Shown one piece after another: positions 26,298-38,925 of a stretch of 64,000 nucleotides of DNA (position 1 is its first letter; each line of letters begins with the position of its first letter). Below the pieces are notes generated by a model. The model worked only from the letters and a program-made list of their open reading frames with translations, did no database searches and was not told where the DNA came from. The translations under genes were made by a program, and so were the position numbers. The DNA is taken from assembly GCF_027498035.1 (NCBI RefSeq), contig NZ_CP114978.1, positions 1,054,001 to 1,118,000 on the forward strand, written 5' to 3'. The DNA is from Pseudoxanthomonas sp. (GTDB lineage: Bacteria; Pseudomonadota; Gammaproteobacteria; Xanthomonadales; Xanthomonadaceae).

Positions 26298-29069
26298 ATG
26301 TTGACTCCCAAGCGCAACCTGCTGTGCGTGGCCCTGGCGTCTGCGATGACGCTGACCATTGCCCAAGCCAACGCGCAGAACGCCACGACCGACACGGCCG
26401 GCGATTCTGCGACCACCAACACCGACGATACGACCAACCTTGACCGGATCACGGTCACCGGCATCCGTCGCGGCATCGAAGAAGCAATCTCGGTCAAGAA
26501 GGATTCGACCTCGATCGTCGAGGCGATCTCGGCCGAGGACATCGGCAAGCTGCCCGACGTCAGCATTGCCGAATCGCTGGCCCGCCTGCCCGGACTGGCG
26601 GCGCAGCGCGTCGGCGGCCGCGCGCAGGTCATCAGCGTCCGCGGCCTGTCGCCGGACTTCGCCACCACCCTGCTCAACGGCCGGGAAATGGTCAGCACCG
26701 GTGACAACCGCAGCGTCGAGTTCGACCAGTACCCGTCCGAACTGATCAGCGGCGTGACCGTCTACAAGACCCCCGACTCCGGCCTGGTCGGACAGGGCCT
26801 GTCCGGCACCATCGACATGCAGACCGTGCGTCCGCTCAGCTACCAGGACCGCGTGATTTCCGTCGGTGGGCGCTACCAGAAGAATTCGCTGGGCAAGGCC
26901 GGCGGCATCGATCCTTACGGCAACCGCTTCAATGCCAGCTATATCGACCAGTTCGCCGACCACACCATCGGCCTGGCCATCGGCTACGCACATTCGGACA
27001 TGCCCAAGCAGGAGAACCAGGTCGGCCTGTACGAACCGTGGCAGGCGGTGGGCGACGGCTGGCGGCCGGGCGTGGACGCCGGGACGTTCTACTCAGACGG
27101 CATCAAGGCGCTTCGCCGCACCGGCAATGCCAAGCGTGATGGCGTGATGGCGACGGTGCAGTTCCGTCCCAACAATGCCTGGACCAGCACCCTGGACATG
27201 TTCTACACCAAGGCCAAGGAATACGACACGGCCAACCAGATGGAAATCCACCTGGGCGACTTCAACGGCGGCTATGACAGGCTGGATGTCACCGATGCCG
27301 TCGTGAACCAGAACGGCACCTTCACCGGCGGGGTGGCCAACAACGTCTATCCGCTGGTCCGCGGCATGTACAACTACCGCGAAGATCGCATCAAGGCGTT
27401 CGGCTGGAACAACGAAGTGCAGCTTGGCGGCGTCAAGCTCACCGCCGACGTCAGCTGGTCCAAGGCCGAACGCGACGAGATCAGCCTCGAGAACAACCTG
27501 CAGCTGCTGCCCGCACCGCAGCTGGACTCGGTCACGCTAAACTATGGCGGCGGATCATTCCCGCAGTTCACCCCGGGTCGCGACTACTCGGACTACAACT
27601 CGCTCTACATCACCAACACCATCTACGGCTCGGGTTACGGCAAGGTCCCGCACGTCGAGGATGAGCTGAAGGGCTATCGCCTGGTCGCCAGCATCCCGGT
27701 GCCGGATGGTTTCACCTGGCTGTCCGACTTCGACGTGGGCATCAACTTCGCCGACCGCCAGAAGGACAAGTCGCAGGCCGAGGGCAACATCCTGCTGGGC
27801 GACCAGGGCGATACCACCATCGCCTCGGACCTGCAGTACGGCCTGGTCAACCTGGGCTTCGCCGGCGCCGGCTACATCCCCAGCTGGGATGTGCCCGGAG
27901 CCGTGGCGCGCTACATGACCTTCAATCCAACCACCACCGAGTCCTACCTGATTCCCAAGCAATGGGCGGTCAGCGAGAAGATCACCACGACCTTCCTGCG
28001 CGGCAACATCGATACCGAGATCGGCTCGATCCCGGTGCGCGGCAACATCGGCATCCAGGCCCAGCACGTGGACCAGTCCTCTGCGTCGAATTACTGGGAC
28101 GATTCGCAGGATGTCGGCAGCCAGGTCATTCCGATCAAGGCCGGCAAGACCTATACCGACTTCCTGCCCAGCCTCAACCTGGCCTTCTCGTTGCCCGCCG
28201 ACCAGACGCTGCGCTTCGCCCTGGCCCGCCAGGTCGCGCGCCCGCGCGTGGACCAGTTGCGCGCCTCGCTGGAATTCGGCGTCGACACCAGTACCGGCAA
28301 GCCTGGCGCCAGCGGCGGCAACCCGAACCTGGACCCCTGGCGCGCCAATGCACTGGACCTGTCCTACGAGAAGTATTTCGGGACCAAGGCCTACGTGGCT
28401 GCCTCGTTCTTCTACAAGCAGCTCAAGAGCTACATCTTCACCCAGACCCGCGACGGCTATGACTTCACCGACCAGGTTGCCGCCTGGCTGGCCGCCAACG
28501 GCGACACGGTCACGGTCCCGGTGCAGACCACAGGCAACTACAGCGCGCCGTTCAACGGCAAGGGCGGGACTCTGCGCGGTGTCGAACTCACCGCCTCGAT
28601 CCCGCTGGACCTGTTCAGCGATGCACTGGAAGGTTTCGGCGTCGTGGCCAGCGCCGGCTTCAACGACAGCAGCATCAAGATCAAGGACCCGGACAGCGCG
28701 TCCAGCGTCGGCTCGGGCGACATCATGCTGCCCGGCCTGTCCAAGCGCGTGTACAACTTCACCGCGTATTACGAGCGCAATGGCTTCGAGGCGCGCGTGA
28801 GCCAGCGCAAGCGTTCGGACTTCATCGGCGAGATCGGCAACTTCTCCGGCGTGCGTACGCTGCGCTACGTGGAGGGTGAAGACATCACCGATGCGCAGCT
28901 CAGCTACAGCTTTGGCGAGCAGACATCGTTGAAAGGCCTGAGCCTGCTGCTGCAGGCCACCAACCTGACCAACTCCAAGTACCACACCTACGCCGAGACC
29001 AAGGACCGGCCGCTGGAAACCATCGAATGGGGCCGCACCTATCTGGTGGGCGTGAACTACAAGTTCTGA
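26298..29069 (+). CDS. TonB-dependent receptor for maltodextrin uptake (MalA-like)
   Basis: 923 residues. A signal peptide (cut after QANA), a TonB-box-like stretch LDRITVTG, a plug domain (residues ~65-190, with IGKLPDVSIAESLARLPGL and LSGTIDMQTVRPL) and a 22-strand outer-membrane barrel ending YLVGVNYKF, with the expected C-terminal Phe. It belongs to the Caulobacter/Xanthomonas type of carbohydrate receptors. Its place beside amylase, symporter and alpha-glucosidase genes, and the shared operator, make maltodextrin the likely ligand. GGAGGGG lies 4 bases before the ATG. Confidence 0.92.
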   Translation: MLTPKRNLLCVALASAMTLTIAQANAQNATTDTAGDSATTNTDDTTNLDRITVTGIRRGIEEAISVKKDSTSIVEAISAEDIGKLPDVSIAESLARLPGLAAQRVGGRAQVISVRGLSPDFATTLLNGREMVSTGDNRSVEFDQYPSELISGVTVYKTPDSGLVGQGLSGTIDMQTVRPLSYQDRVISVGGRYQKNSLGKAGGIDPYGNRFNASYIDQFADHTIGLAIGYAHSDMPKQENQVGLYEPWQAVGDGWRPGVDAGTFYSDGIKALRRTGNAKRDGVMATVQFRPNNAWTSTLDMFYTKAKEYDTANQMEIHLGDFNGGYDRLDVTDAVVNQNGTFTGGVANNVYPLVRGMYNYREDRIKAFGWNNEVQLGGVKLTADVSWSKAERDEISLENNLQLLPAPQLDSVTLNYGGGSFPQFTPGRDYSDYNSLYITNTIYGSGYGKVPHVEDELKGYRLVASIPVPDGFTWLSDFDVGINFADRQKDKSQAEGNILLGDQGDTTIASDLQYGLVNLGFAGAGYIPSWDVPGAVARYMTFNPTTTESYLIPKQWAVSEKITTTFLRGNIDTEIGSIPVRGNIGIQAQHVDQSSASNYWDDSQDVGSQVIPIKAGKTYTDFLPSLNLAFSLPADQTLRFALARQVARPRVDQLRASLEFGVDTSTGKPGASGGNPNLDPWRANALDLSYEKYFGTKAYVAASFFYKQLKSYIFTQTRDGYDFTDQVAAWLAANGDTVTVPVQTTGNYSAPFNGKGGTLRGVELTASIPLDLFSDALEGFGVVASAGFNDSSIKIKDPDSASSVGSGDIMLPGLSKRVYNFTAYYERNGFEARVSQRKRSDFIGEIGNFSGVRTLRYVEGEDITDAQLSYSFGEQTSLKGLSLLLQATNLTNSKYHTYAETKDRPLETIEWGRTYLVGVNYKF

Positions 29070-29092
29070 TCCATCCGCACGACAGGCAGAGA

Positions 29093-29122
29093 AGAAGGCG
29101 TCGCCGCAAGGTGGCGCCTTCT
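29093..29122 (+). terminator. Terminator-like hairpin after the receptor gene
   Basis: AGAAGGCGTCGCC and GGTGGCGCCTTCT pair with two imperfect positions around GCAA, 23 bases after the stop codon. The following T-tract is weak (TGCGTTTGTG). Confidence 0.55.
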
Positions 29123-29160
29123 GCGTTTGTGGGGCGGCGCTTGCTCCGCGGCCCTATTTT

Positions 29161-29234
29161 GTAGAGCGGAGCTTGCTCCGCTGCCTTTCGGACAGATCAC
29201 GGGGAAAGCACTAGCGGAGCGAGCTCCGCTCTAC
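29161..29234. repeat. GTAG-REP inverted pair
   Basis: GTAGAGCGGAGCTTGCTCCG at 29161 and its inverted partner AGCGGAGCGAGCTCCGCT ending CTAC at 29234, 30 bases apart. It separates the convergent receptor and Bcr/CflA genes. Confidence 0.9.
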
Positions 29235-29246
29235 GGGAAGGCGGCA

Positions 29247-30497
29247 CTACGCGCCATCGGCCGGTTCCAGGCGTGGGGTGATCGCGTCCTGGCGCGGCAG
29301 GCGGCGGCCGGCGCGGCGATCGGCCTTCCAGCACAGCCAACCGGCGACGAAGAAAGCCGTGGCGCCCAGGGCCAGCTTCAGTGGATCGTGTGCGACCAGC
29401 GGCGACAACACGCCGGCAATGATCGCGTTGAACGTCAACTGGACAAAGGCCTGCAGCGACGAAGCCAGGCCGCGCTGGCGCGGATACAGGTCCAGCACCG
29501 CCAGCGCCAGGATCGGAAACACCAGGCCCATGCCAGTGCCGGCGACGAAGATCGGCAGCACCGCCCACGGCACCTGCAGCCGATCGACGCTGGCCGCGTA
29601 GGCAACGCTGGCGATGCTGGCCACGCCGCAGCAGATGAAGCCCACGCGCACCTGCCCGGCCGGCTTCAACTTGCCCGCCATGCGCCCGGACAGCCACGAA
29701 CCCAGGGTCATGCCGCCGATGGTCGGGATGAACAGCCAGGCAAAGTCCTGCTCGGTCTTGCCCAGCAGTTCCATCACGAACACCGGTGCCGAGGCGATGT
29801 ACAGCCAGATCCCGCCAAACATCAGCGCGCCGGCCGCGGCCAGCCGCTGGAAACGCCGGTCCAGCGCAATCGACGTATAGCCCCGCCACAGCCCGCCCAC
29901 CGACAGCGGCGTGCGCGCGGCGACCGGATGGGTTTCCGGCAGCCACACCATCGTGGCGAGCAGCAGCACCGCACCGAAGGCCACCAGGAACCAGAAGATC
30001 ACCGGCCAACCCGCCCCGGCACCCAGGATCCAGCCGCCGATGATCGGCGCGATCGCCGGGGCGATGCCGAAGATGATCGAGACCTGGCTCATCAGCTTCT
30101 GCGCCAACGGGCCGTCGTAGAGGTCGCGGATCACCGCCCGGCCGACGATCATGCCGGCGCCGGCCGAAAAGCCCTGCAGCGCGCGGAACGCCAGCAGCGT
30201 CGGCAGGTCACGCGACAGCGCGCAGCCCACCGACGCCCCGATGAACACGACCAGGCCGCCCAGGATCACCCGCCGGCGGCCGAACGCATCGGACAGCGCG
30301 CCGTGGGCCAGGCTCATCACCGCATAGGCCAGCAGGTACACGCTGACCGTCTGCTGGATCGCCATCTGGTCCACGCCCAGGCGCTGGGCCAGCTCCGGAA
30401 AGGCCGGGAAGATCGTGTCGATGGAGAACGGGCCAAACATCGCCAGCCCCGCCAGCAACAGGGCGAGACGACGGGTCGAGGTGGCGGGCAACGGCAT
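29247..30497 (-). CDS. Bcr/CflA-family multidrug efflux transporter
   Basis: 416 residues, 12 membrane spans, DHA1 group of the MFS. GPFSIDTIFPAFPELAQRLG in helix 1 and the motif A loop HGALSDAFGRRRVILGG are diagnostic, with RALQGFSAGAGMIVGRAVIR in helix 4. It expels drugs such as bicyclomycin or sulfonamides, or metabolites, with protons. The start at 30497 has AGGA upstream; the open frame further 5' encodes no membrane segment. Divergent from gcvP. Confidence 0.92.
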   Translation of the reverse strand: MPLPATSTRRLALLLAGLAMFGPFSIDTIFPAFPELAQRLGVDQMAIQQTVSVYLLAYAVMSLAHGALSDAFGRRRVILGGLVVFIGASVGCALSRDLPTLLAFRALQGFSAGAGMIVGRAVIRDLYDGPLAQKLMSQVSIIFGIAPAIAPIIGGWILGAGAGWPVIFWFLVAFGAVLLLATMVWLPETHPVAARTPLSVGGLWRGYTSIALDRRFQRLAAAGALMFGGIWLYIASAPVFVMELLGKTEQDFAWLFIPTIGGMTLGSWLSGRMAGKLKPAGQVRVGFICCGVASIASVAYAASVDRLQVPWAVLPIFVAGTGMGLVFPILALAVLDLYPRQRGLASSLQAFVQLTFNAIIAGVLSPLVAHDPLKLALGATAFFVAGWLCWKADRRAGRRLPRQDAITPRLEPADGA

Positions 30498-30709
30498 GGA
30501 AGATCCTGGGGAAAGACGGCCGCCCCGGCAAGCGGAAACGGCAAGGCGCAGGCCGCGCAAGCAACGCGCGACCCGGAGGCGACAGGGGAAAGTGTGTAAA
30601 TGATAGGCGCTGGGGCGGCTTGCGGTCACGATCCATGCGCCGGACAGGCCTTTCCGTGACCGCATCAGCACACGCGCACGCCCAGGCATACGCGCGCGTG
30701 GCCGGCCCG

Positions 30710-30715
30710 TATAAT
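30710..30715 (+). promoter_or_regulatory. -10 element of the gcvP riboswitch promoter
   Basis: A perfect TATAAT lies about 15 bases before the first glycine aptamer, at the right distance for transcription to start at its 5' edge. No clear -35 hexamer was seen. Confidence 0.6.
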
Positions 30716-30727
30716 CGGCGGGCAGTT

Positions 30728-30929
30728 CAGGTGGGAGAAGCGGCGCAGGCCTTCACGGCCAGTGCCGCTGCCGAAGGCGCAACGCCCGTAATCGCTCAGG
30801 CCCGATACCACCGCAGGCAACAAACACTCTGGAGAGACCGGTCGGCCCATTGGGTTGGCACCGGCGCCGAAGGGGCACGAAGCGGCTGGCACCGCGCTTC
30901 CAAACTCTCAGGCAAAAGGACAGAGGGGC
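30728..30929 (+). ncRNA. Tandem glycine riboswitch
   Basis: Two consecutive gcvT-type aptamers. The first runs about 30728-30815 with GTGGGAGAA, GCCGAAGGCGCAA, AATCGCTCAGGC and GATACCACCG. The second runs about 30823-30929 with ACTCTGGAGAGACC, GCCGAAGGGGCACGAAGC and AACTCTCAGGCAAAAGGACA. These conserved cores and their order match the glycine riboswitch, which senses glycine and turns on the cleavage system. It precedes gcvP, the expected target. Confidence 0.93.
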
Positions 30930-30952
30930 GCGAGAGGATGTCCCGATCCGAT

Positions 30953-31035
30953 CGTCATTCCCGCGAGCGTGGGAACCCAGCGACTTTGCGGCCATGCCGT
31001 GGAGGCACTGGATCCCCGCGTTCGCGGGGATGACG
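30953..31035. repeat. CGTCATTCCCGCG-type inverted repeat element in the gcvP leader
   Basis: Ends CGTCATTCCCGCGA and TCGCGGGGATGACG are inverted with one mismatch over an 83-base element containing ACTGGATCCCCGCG. This family of small dispersed elements (GTCATTCCCGCG...GGGAATCC) is widespread in proteobacteria. Here it lies between the riboswitch and the gcvP start codon. Confidence 0.75.
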
Positions 31036-31093
31036 GGTCGAAGATCCGGGGCGTCCGTTTCATACCGCGTGCCCCACCCTTCGGATGCCTGCC

Positions 31094-33958
<2,865 letters not shown>

Positions 33959-33978
33959 CCGGCCTCGCATGGACACAA

Positions 33979-34002
33979 GAAACCCCGCCATGGCGGGGTT
34001 TC
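33979..34002 (+). terminator. Terminator after gcvP
   Basis: Perfect stem GAAACCCCGCC and GGCGGGGTTTC around AT, 20 bases after the gcvP stop. The stem's own 3' TTTC serves as a short U-tract. The interval from here to 34334 shows nothing else. Confidence 0.75.
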
Positions 34003-34334
34003 TCGTTGATGGGCCATCGACAACCGCTCGGGCCCGCCGTCCTCCCGGCCACTGGACCCACCACGTCCCCAACCGGCAATCACTCTGCACCTGCCTGCGC
34101 AAAGACCCGCAGGTCGGGCAATGACGCAACGCGTCACATCGAACGCCCAGCCGCTGGCGGGCCAGGCCGCAGGGCAGCGACCGATCACCCGCAAGCACCC
34201 GCCTGTTCCTGCGAAAGCCAGCGATGGCAGCGCCTGGCGCCGGTAACGGGGGTTCCAGGCGTGGCACGTTACTTGCGACGCCAGACCAGTCCCCTCGTGG
34301 AACCGGTGGCCGCATGCTCCTGCCCTCCCACCCT

Positions 34335-36233
34335 ATGACCGGAACCTACAACGCCCTGCTGGTGCTGGCCTCCTTCGTGGTGGCGGCCGTGGCGGCCTAT
34401 GCGGCACTCAGCATGACTGGCCGGATCACGGCCAACCGCGGGCGCATTGCCAGTTGCTGGCTGGTCGGCGGCGCCTGCGTCATGGGGCTGGGGGTGTGGT
34501 CGATGCACTTCATCGGCATGCTGGCCTTCAAGCTGCCCATCCCCCAGGGATACGACCTGCTGATCACCGGCTACTCGCTGCTGATCGCGGTCGGGGCATC
34601 GGGTTATGCGTTGTGGATGGTGACCCGGCCTGCCCTGCCGAGCGGCCAGCTGCTCGGTGGCGGCCTGATCATGGGCTGCGGCGTCGCGGCGATGCACTAC
34701 GTGGGCATGGCCGCGATGCGCATGCAGCCAGGTATCGATTACGACCCGCTGTGGTTTTCACTTTCGGTGCTGATTGCCATCGCAGCATCGATTTCCGCCC
34801 TGTGGATCTTCTTCCGGCTGCGCAGCGAAACAAGGGGGCAACCGCCGTTCCTGCGCATCATCGCAGCGGCGGTCATGGGGTTTGCGATTGCCGGCATGCA
34901 TTACACCGGCATGGCGGCGGCGCGGTTTCCCGCAGGCGCCATCTGCGGCGCGGCCGTCAAGGACGGTGCGTCCCCGCACTGGCTGGCCAGCCTGGTGGGA
35001 ACCTTCACTTTCGCCATCCTGGGCATCGCGCTGGTGGTCTCGATGCTGGACCGCCGCCTGCAGGAGCGCACCACCCTGCTGACCGAATCCCTGATCAAGG
35101 CCAGGCACGAACTGACCCACCTGGCCATGCATGACAGCCTCACCCGGCTGCCCAACCGCGCACTGATGGAAACCCGGTTGTCGCAGGCCATCGACGACGC
35201 ACAGCGCGGTGGCAGTCGCTTCGCGGTGATGTTCATCGATCTGGACGGCTTCAAGGGCATCAACGACACCTACGGGCACGAGGCCGGTGACCAGCTGCTG
35301 CTGCAGCTGGCTTCCAGCCTGATGGAAAGCCTGCGCCCGGAAGACACCATTGCACGGTTGGGAGGCGATGAATTCGTCGTGCTCACCACCATCGAAACGC
35401 CCGAAGACGCTGCCAGCACCGCGCAGACGCTGCTGCGGCTGGCCTGCCTGCCACTGAAGATCGATCGACTGGAGATCGCCATTTCTGCCAGCATCGGTGT
35501 GGCGCTCTACCCGGACAACGGCCTGCAGGCGCAGGAACTGCTGGCCCACGCCGACGCGGCGATGTATGCGGTCAAGGAACGTGGCCGCAACGGCTACCAG
35601 CTGTTCAAGCCGGACATGCGCAAGGGCACGCATCAGCGCATCACCTTGGCCCAGGATCTCCGCCAGGCCCTCGATGGCAGTCACCTGCAGCTGGATTACC
35701 GGCCCAGGCGCCGCACGCCCGAAGGTCCGGTGCTGGGACTGGATGCCCTGGTCCGCTGGCGCCATCCGCAGTACGGGCAGATCCCGCCTGCCGATTTCAT
35801 TCCGCTGGCCGAGCATTCGGGCCTGAGCCTGGAACTGGGTCGATGGGTGCTGGAGGAAGCCTGCCGCCAGCTCGCCCTGTGGCGGAGCGAAGGCCATCTG
35901 CCGGGCAGCATGGCCGTGAGCCTCTCGCCGACCCAGTTCCGCTCGGAACTGCTGCACCACGACATCAAGGACGCACTGCAACGCCACGACCTGCCCGGCT
36001 CGCTGCTGGTGCTGGGCGTCTCCGAATCGGTGGCCATGCATGACCCCGCCGGCAGCCTGTCCATCTTCAAGCGCCTGTCCGACCTTGGCGTGAGTCTTTC
36101 CATCGATGACTTCTACACGGGCTACGCCAGCCTGACGCAGCGCCGGACCATGCCGGCCAGCGAACTGGCGATCGACCGGGATCCCATGCGCGATGCAACC
36201 TCGCCCCCCGGCAACGCGCCGACTACGCACTGA
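34335..36233 (+). CDS. MHYT-GGDEF protein with degenerate, truncated EAL domain
   Basis: 632 residues in the inner membrane. Seven spans carry three MHYT-like motifs (SMHFIGM, AMHYVGM, GMHYTGM), thought to bind copper and sense a gas or redox state. The GGDEF domain (~255-425) has an intact RLGGDEF active site at 343-347 and the inhibitory I-site RPED five residues before it, so it should make cyclic di-GMP. The EAL domain is decayed: GLDALVRW for EAL, AVSLSPTQF where the metal-binding Asn is lost, GVSES where the Glu is shifted, and it stops about 50 residues short. It is probably not a phosphodiesterase. ATG at 34314 is an alternative start. Confidence 0.88.
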   Translation: MTGTYNALLVLASFVVAAVAAYAALSMTGRITANRGRIASCWLVGGACVMGLGVWSMHFIGMLAFKLPIPQGYDLLITGYSLLIAVGASGYALWMVTRPALPSGQLLGGGLIMGCGVAAMHYVGMAAMRMQPGIDYDPLWFSLSVLIAIAASISALWIFFRLRSETRGQPPFLRIIAAAVMGFAIAGMHYTGMAAARFPAGAICGAAVKDGASPHWLASLVGTFTFAILGIALVVSMLDRRLQERTTLLTESLIKARHELTHLAMHDSLTRLPNRALMETRLSQAIDDAQRGGSRFAVMFIDLDGFKGINDTYGHEAGDQLLLQLASSLMESLRPEDTIARLGGDEFVVLTTIETPEDAASTAQTLLRLACLPLKIDRLEIAISASIGVALYPDNGLQAQELLAHADAAMYAVKERGRNGYQLFKPDMRKGTHQRITLAQDLRQALDGSHLQLDYRPRRRTPEGPVLGLDALVRWRHPQYGQIPPADFIPLAEHSGLSLELGRWVLEEACRQLALWRSEGHLPGSMAVSLSPTQFRSELLHHDIKDALQRHDLPGSLLVLGVSESVAMHDPAGSLSIFKRLSDLGVSLSIDDFYTGYASLTQRRTMPASELAIDRDPMRDATSPPGNAPTTH

Positions 36234-36436
36234 CATCGTCCCCTGCGGTTGCCGTGATGCACGCAGCAACGCGCCCGCAACCTTGCCGCGACGCTGATCA
36301 GATGCGCCGACGCGTGCGAGTCAACGCATCGCGCCCCGGGCATCGACCATCGTCGTAGTGCCTCATGCCATGTCCCGGGACGTGCGGAATCGCGTGATAG
36401 GGTCCGTGTCCTTCACCAATTCCCGGGATCAGGTGC

Positions 36437-38812
36437 ATGCGACGTTCACACGCCTCCAATGGCCTTGGCCGCAAGGCCATCCGTGCGCTCGGCCTGGCCA
36501 CCTGCCTGGCCGCGTTACCGGCATTGGCACTGGCCGCCGATCGCTTGAGCAGCGCGCAGCAGGATGCCTTCGACGCAGTCGATCCCTTCATCGGCACCGC
36601 CGGTGAAGGCCACACCTTTCCCGGTGCGACGGTGCCGTTCGGCATGGTCCAGCTCTCGCCCGATACCCAGATCAAGTCGCGCAAGGATGGCTATGGCTGG
36701 GCCGCGGGCTATCGCCATGACGACAACACCATCGTCGGCTTCTCGCACACGCATTTTTCCGGCTCGGGGCATTCGGACCTGGGCGATTTCCTGGTCATGC
36801 CGACCACCGGCGATGTGAAGCTGGAACGCGGCGATGTCACCCAGCCGAACAGCGGCTACACCTCCCGCTTCGACCACGCCACCGAAACTGCCAAGCCCGG
36901 CTACTACGCGGTGACGCTGGCCGATTCGGGCGTGCGCGCCGAACTGACCGCCACCGCGCGCGTGGGCCTGCACCGCTACACGTTTCCTGCAGGCAAGCCG
37001 GCGCACGTGATCCTGGACCTGCGCACCAGCATGTACGACTACCCCGGCAAGGTGCTGTGGTCGCGCGTGCGCGTGCGCCCGGACGGCACGGTCACCGGGT
37101 TTCGCGAGACGCGCGGCTGGGCGCCGGGCCGCCAGCTGTATTTCGCCATGCGCTTCTCCAAGCCGCTCAAGGGCCAGTCGCTCAACGACACCGAGCAGGA
37201 CGTGATCTACAAGGGCTTCGCCACGCCAGCCGACAAGGACCCCACCCAGCGCGCACAGATCGAAGGCCGCCAGCTGGTCGGCGCGTTCGATTTCGGCAAC
37301 GAAGGCGGCCAGGTGCTGGTGAAGGTGTCGATCTCGCCGGTGAGCGAGGAGAACGCCATCGCCAACATGGAGGCCGAAGCACCTGCGTGGGATTTCGATG
37401 GCGCGCGTGAGGCCGCCAGGACGCAGTGGGCCACGGCCCTGGCCGCGGTCGAGGCCAAGGGCAGCAAGACCCAGCGCACCCAGTTCTACACCGCGCTGTA
37501 CCACACGTTCCTGGGACCAACGCTCTTCATGGACGTCGATGGCCGTTATCGCGGGCCGGATAACGCCGTGCACCAGGCCAAGGGCTGGACCAACTATTCG
37601 ACCTTCTCGCTGTGGGATACCTACCGCGCCCTGCATCCGCTGCTGACCCTGGTGCAGCCGCCGCAGCACACCAACGACATCGTCAATTCGCTGCTGGCTT
37701 CGCGCCGCGAAAGCCCGTACGGGATCCTGCCTGTGTGGGCGTTCAACGGCCTGGAAACCTGGTGCATGATCGGCTACCACGCCGTGCCAGTGATCGCCGA
37801 TGCCTACATGAAAGGCATCCGTGGCTACGACACAAAGGAGGCCCTGGACGCGATGGTTGCCAGCGCCGACTACGGCCCCTACGACGGCATCGCCCAGTAC
37901 CGCGAGCTGGGCTATGTGCCGATCGACGAAGAAGGCGAAGCGGCCAGCAAGACACTGGAATATGCGTTCGACGACTGGACGATTTCGCAGGTCGCCAAGG
38001 ACATGGGCGATGCCAAGGTCGCCGGCGAGTTCGACAAGCGCGCCGGCAACTGGAAGCACGCCTTCGATCCGTCGACCGGCTTCATGCGCGCGCGCAAGCG
38101 CGATGGCGCCTTCCGCGAGCCGTTCGACCCCACCGCCAGCGGCTACGGCAGCGACTACACCGAAGGCAACGCCTGGCAGTACTCGTGGTACGTGCCGCAG
38201 GACGTGGCCGGCCTGGTCCAGGCTCACGGCGGCGCCGACAGGCTGCTGGGCAAGCTGGATGAGGCGTTCGATGCAAAGGTGGACCCGAAGATCTTCGAGC
38301 ACATGGAAGACATCACCGGCCTGATCGGCTGGTACGCACACGGCAATGAGCCGGGCCACCACGTGTCCTACCTGTACGCCTATGCCGGCCAGCCGTGGCG
38401 CACCCAGCAGCGCCTGAAGCAGATCATGGACACCCAGTACAAGGCCACGCCCGATGGCCTGGCCGGCAACGACGACCTGGGCCAGATGTCGGCCTGGTAT
38501 GTGTTCACCGCGCTGGGTTTCTATCCGGTGACCCCGGGCAGCAACCAGTACGTGATCGGCCGGCCGTTCCTGCCGCAGGCCACGCTTGACCTGCCGGGCG
38601 GCAAGCGCTTCACCGTGGTGGCCGACAAGCTGGACGACAAGCACACCTACGTCGGCAGCGTCACGCTGGACGGCAAGCCACTGGACCGTGCCTACATCAC
38701 CCACCAGGAGATCCTGGCCGGTGGCGAACTGCGCTTCACCATGCAGGCCCAGCCCAACAAACAGTGGGCGACCGACCTGGGCAAGCTGCCGTACTCGCAG
38801 TCATCGAACTGA
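36437..38812 (+). CDS. Secreted GH92 alpha-mannosidase
   Basis: 791 residues with a signal peptide (cut after ALALAA). Family 92 markers: VDPFIGTAGEGHTFPGA at the start of the beta-sandwich domain, GFSHTHFSGSGHSDLGD, and in the (alpha/alpha)6 domain GNEPGHHVSYLY and GNDDLGQMSAWYVFTALG, which hold the catalytic acid and base and calcium ligands. Such enzymes trim alpha-1,2-linked mannose from N-glycans. Export and lack of a transporter neighbour suggest extracellular scavenging. The gene is monocistronic with a hairpin after it. Confidence 0.94.
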   Translation: MRRSHASNGLGRKAIRALGLATCLAALPALALAADRLSSAQQDAFDAVDPFIGTAGEGHTFPGATVPFGMVQLSPDTQIKSRKDGYGWAAGYRHDDNTIVGFSHTHFSGSGHSDLGDFLVMPTTGDVKLERGDVTQPNSGYTSRFDHATETAKPGYYAVTLADSGVRAELTATARVGLHRYTFPAGKPAHVILDLRTSMYDYPGKVLWSRVRVRPDGTVTGFRETRGWAPGRQLYFAMRFSKPLKGQSLNDTEQDVIYKGFATPADKDPTQRAQIEGRQLVGAFDFGNEGGQVLVKVSISPVSEENAIANMEAEAPAWDFDGAREAARTQWATALAAVEAKGSKTQRTQFYTALYHTFLGPTLFMDVDGRYRGPDNAVHQAKGWTNYSTFSLWDTYRALHPLLTLVQPPQHTNDIVNSLLASRRESPYGILPVWAFNGLETWCMIGYHAVPVIADAYMKGIRGYDTKEALDAMVASADYGPYDGIAQYRELGYVPIDEEGEAASKTLEYAFDDWTISQVAKDMGDAKVAGEFDKRAGNWKHAFDPSTGFMRARKRDGAFREPFDPTASGYGSDYTEGNAWQYSWYVPQDVAGLVQAHGGADRLLGKLDEAFDAKVDPKIFEHMEDITGLIGWYAHGNEPGHHVSYLYAYAGQPWRTQQRLKQIMDTQYKATPDGLAGNDDLGQMSAWYVFTALGFYPVTPGSNQYVIGRPFLPQATLDLPGGKRFTVVADKLDDKHTYVGSVTLDGKPLDRAYITHQEILAGGELRFTMQAQPNKQWATDLGKLPYSQSSN

Positions 38813-38839
38813 CGGCTGCGTCCACGCACTGGAATGCAG

Positions 38840-38865
38840 AAGGGCTGGTCGCAAGACCAGCCCTT
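38840..38865 (+). terminator. Hairpin terminator between GH92 and the Mrr-like gene
   Basis: AAGGGCTGGTC and GACCAGCCCTT pair perfectly around GCAA, 28 bases after the GH92 stop. The U-tract is weak; it may serve both convergent genes. Confidence 0.7.
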
Positions 38866-38925
38866 CCTGCTTATCGAAGCCGGTGAGCGTCATCACTGTG
38901 GGCCAGCGCGACGTGAAAGCCCGGA

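Noticed and set aside
36515..38704. A 729-codon frame antisense to the GH92 gene
   Set aside because: Shadow of a well-supported secreted mannosidase; no family features of its own.
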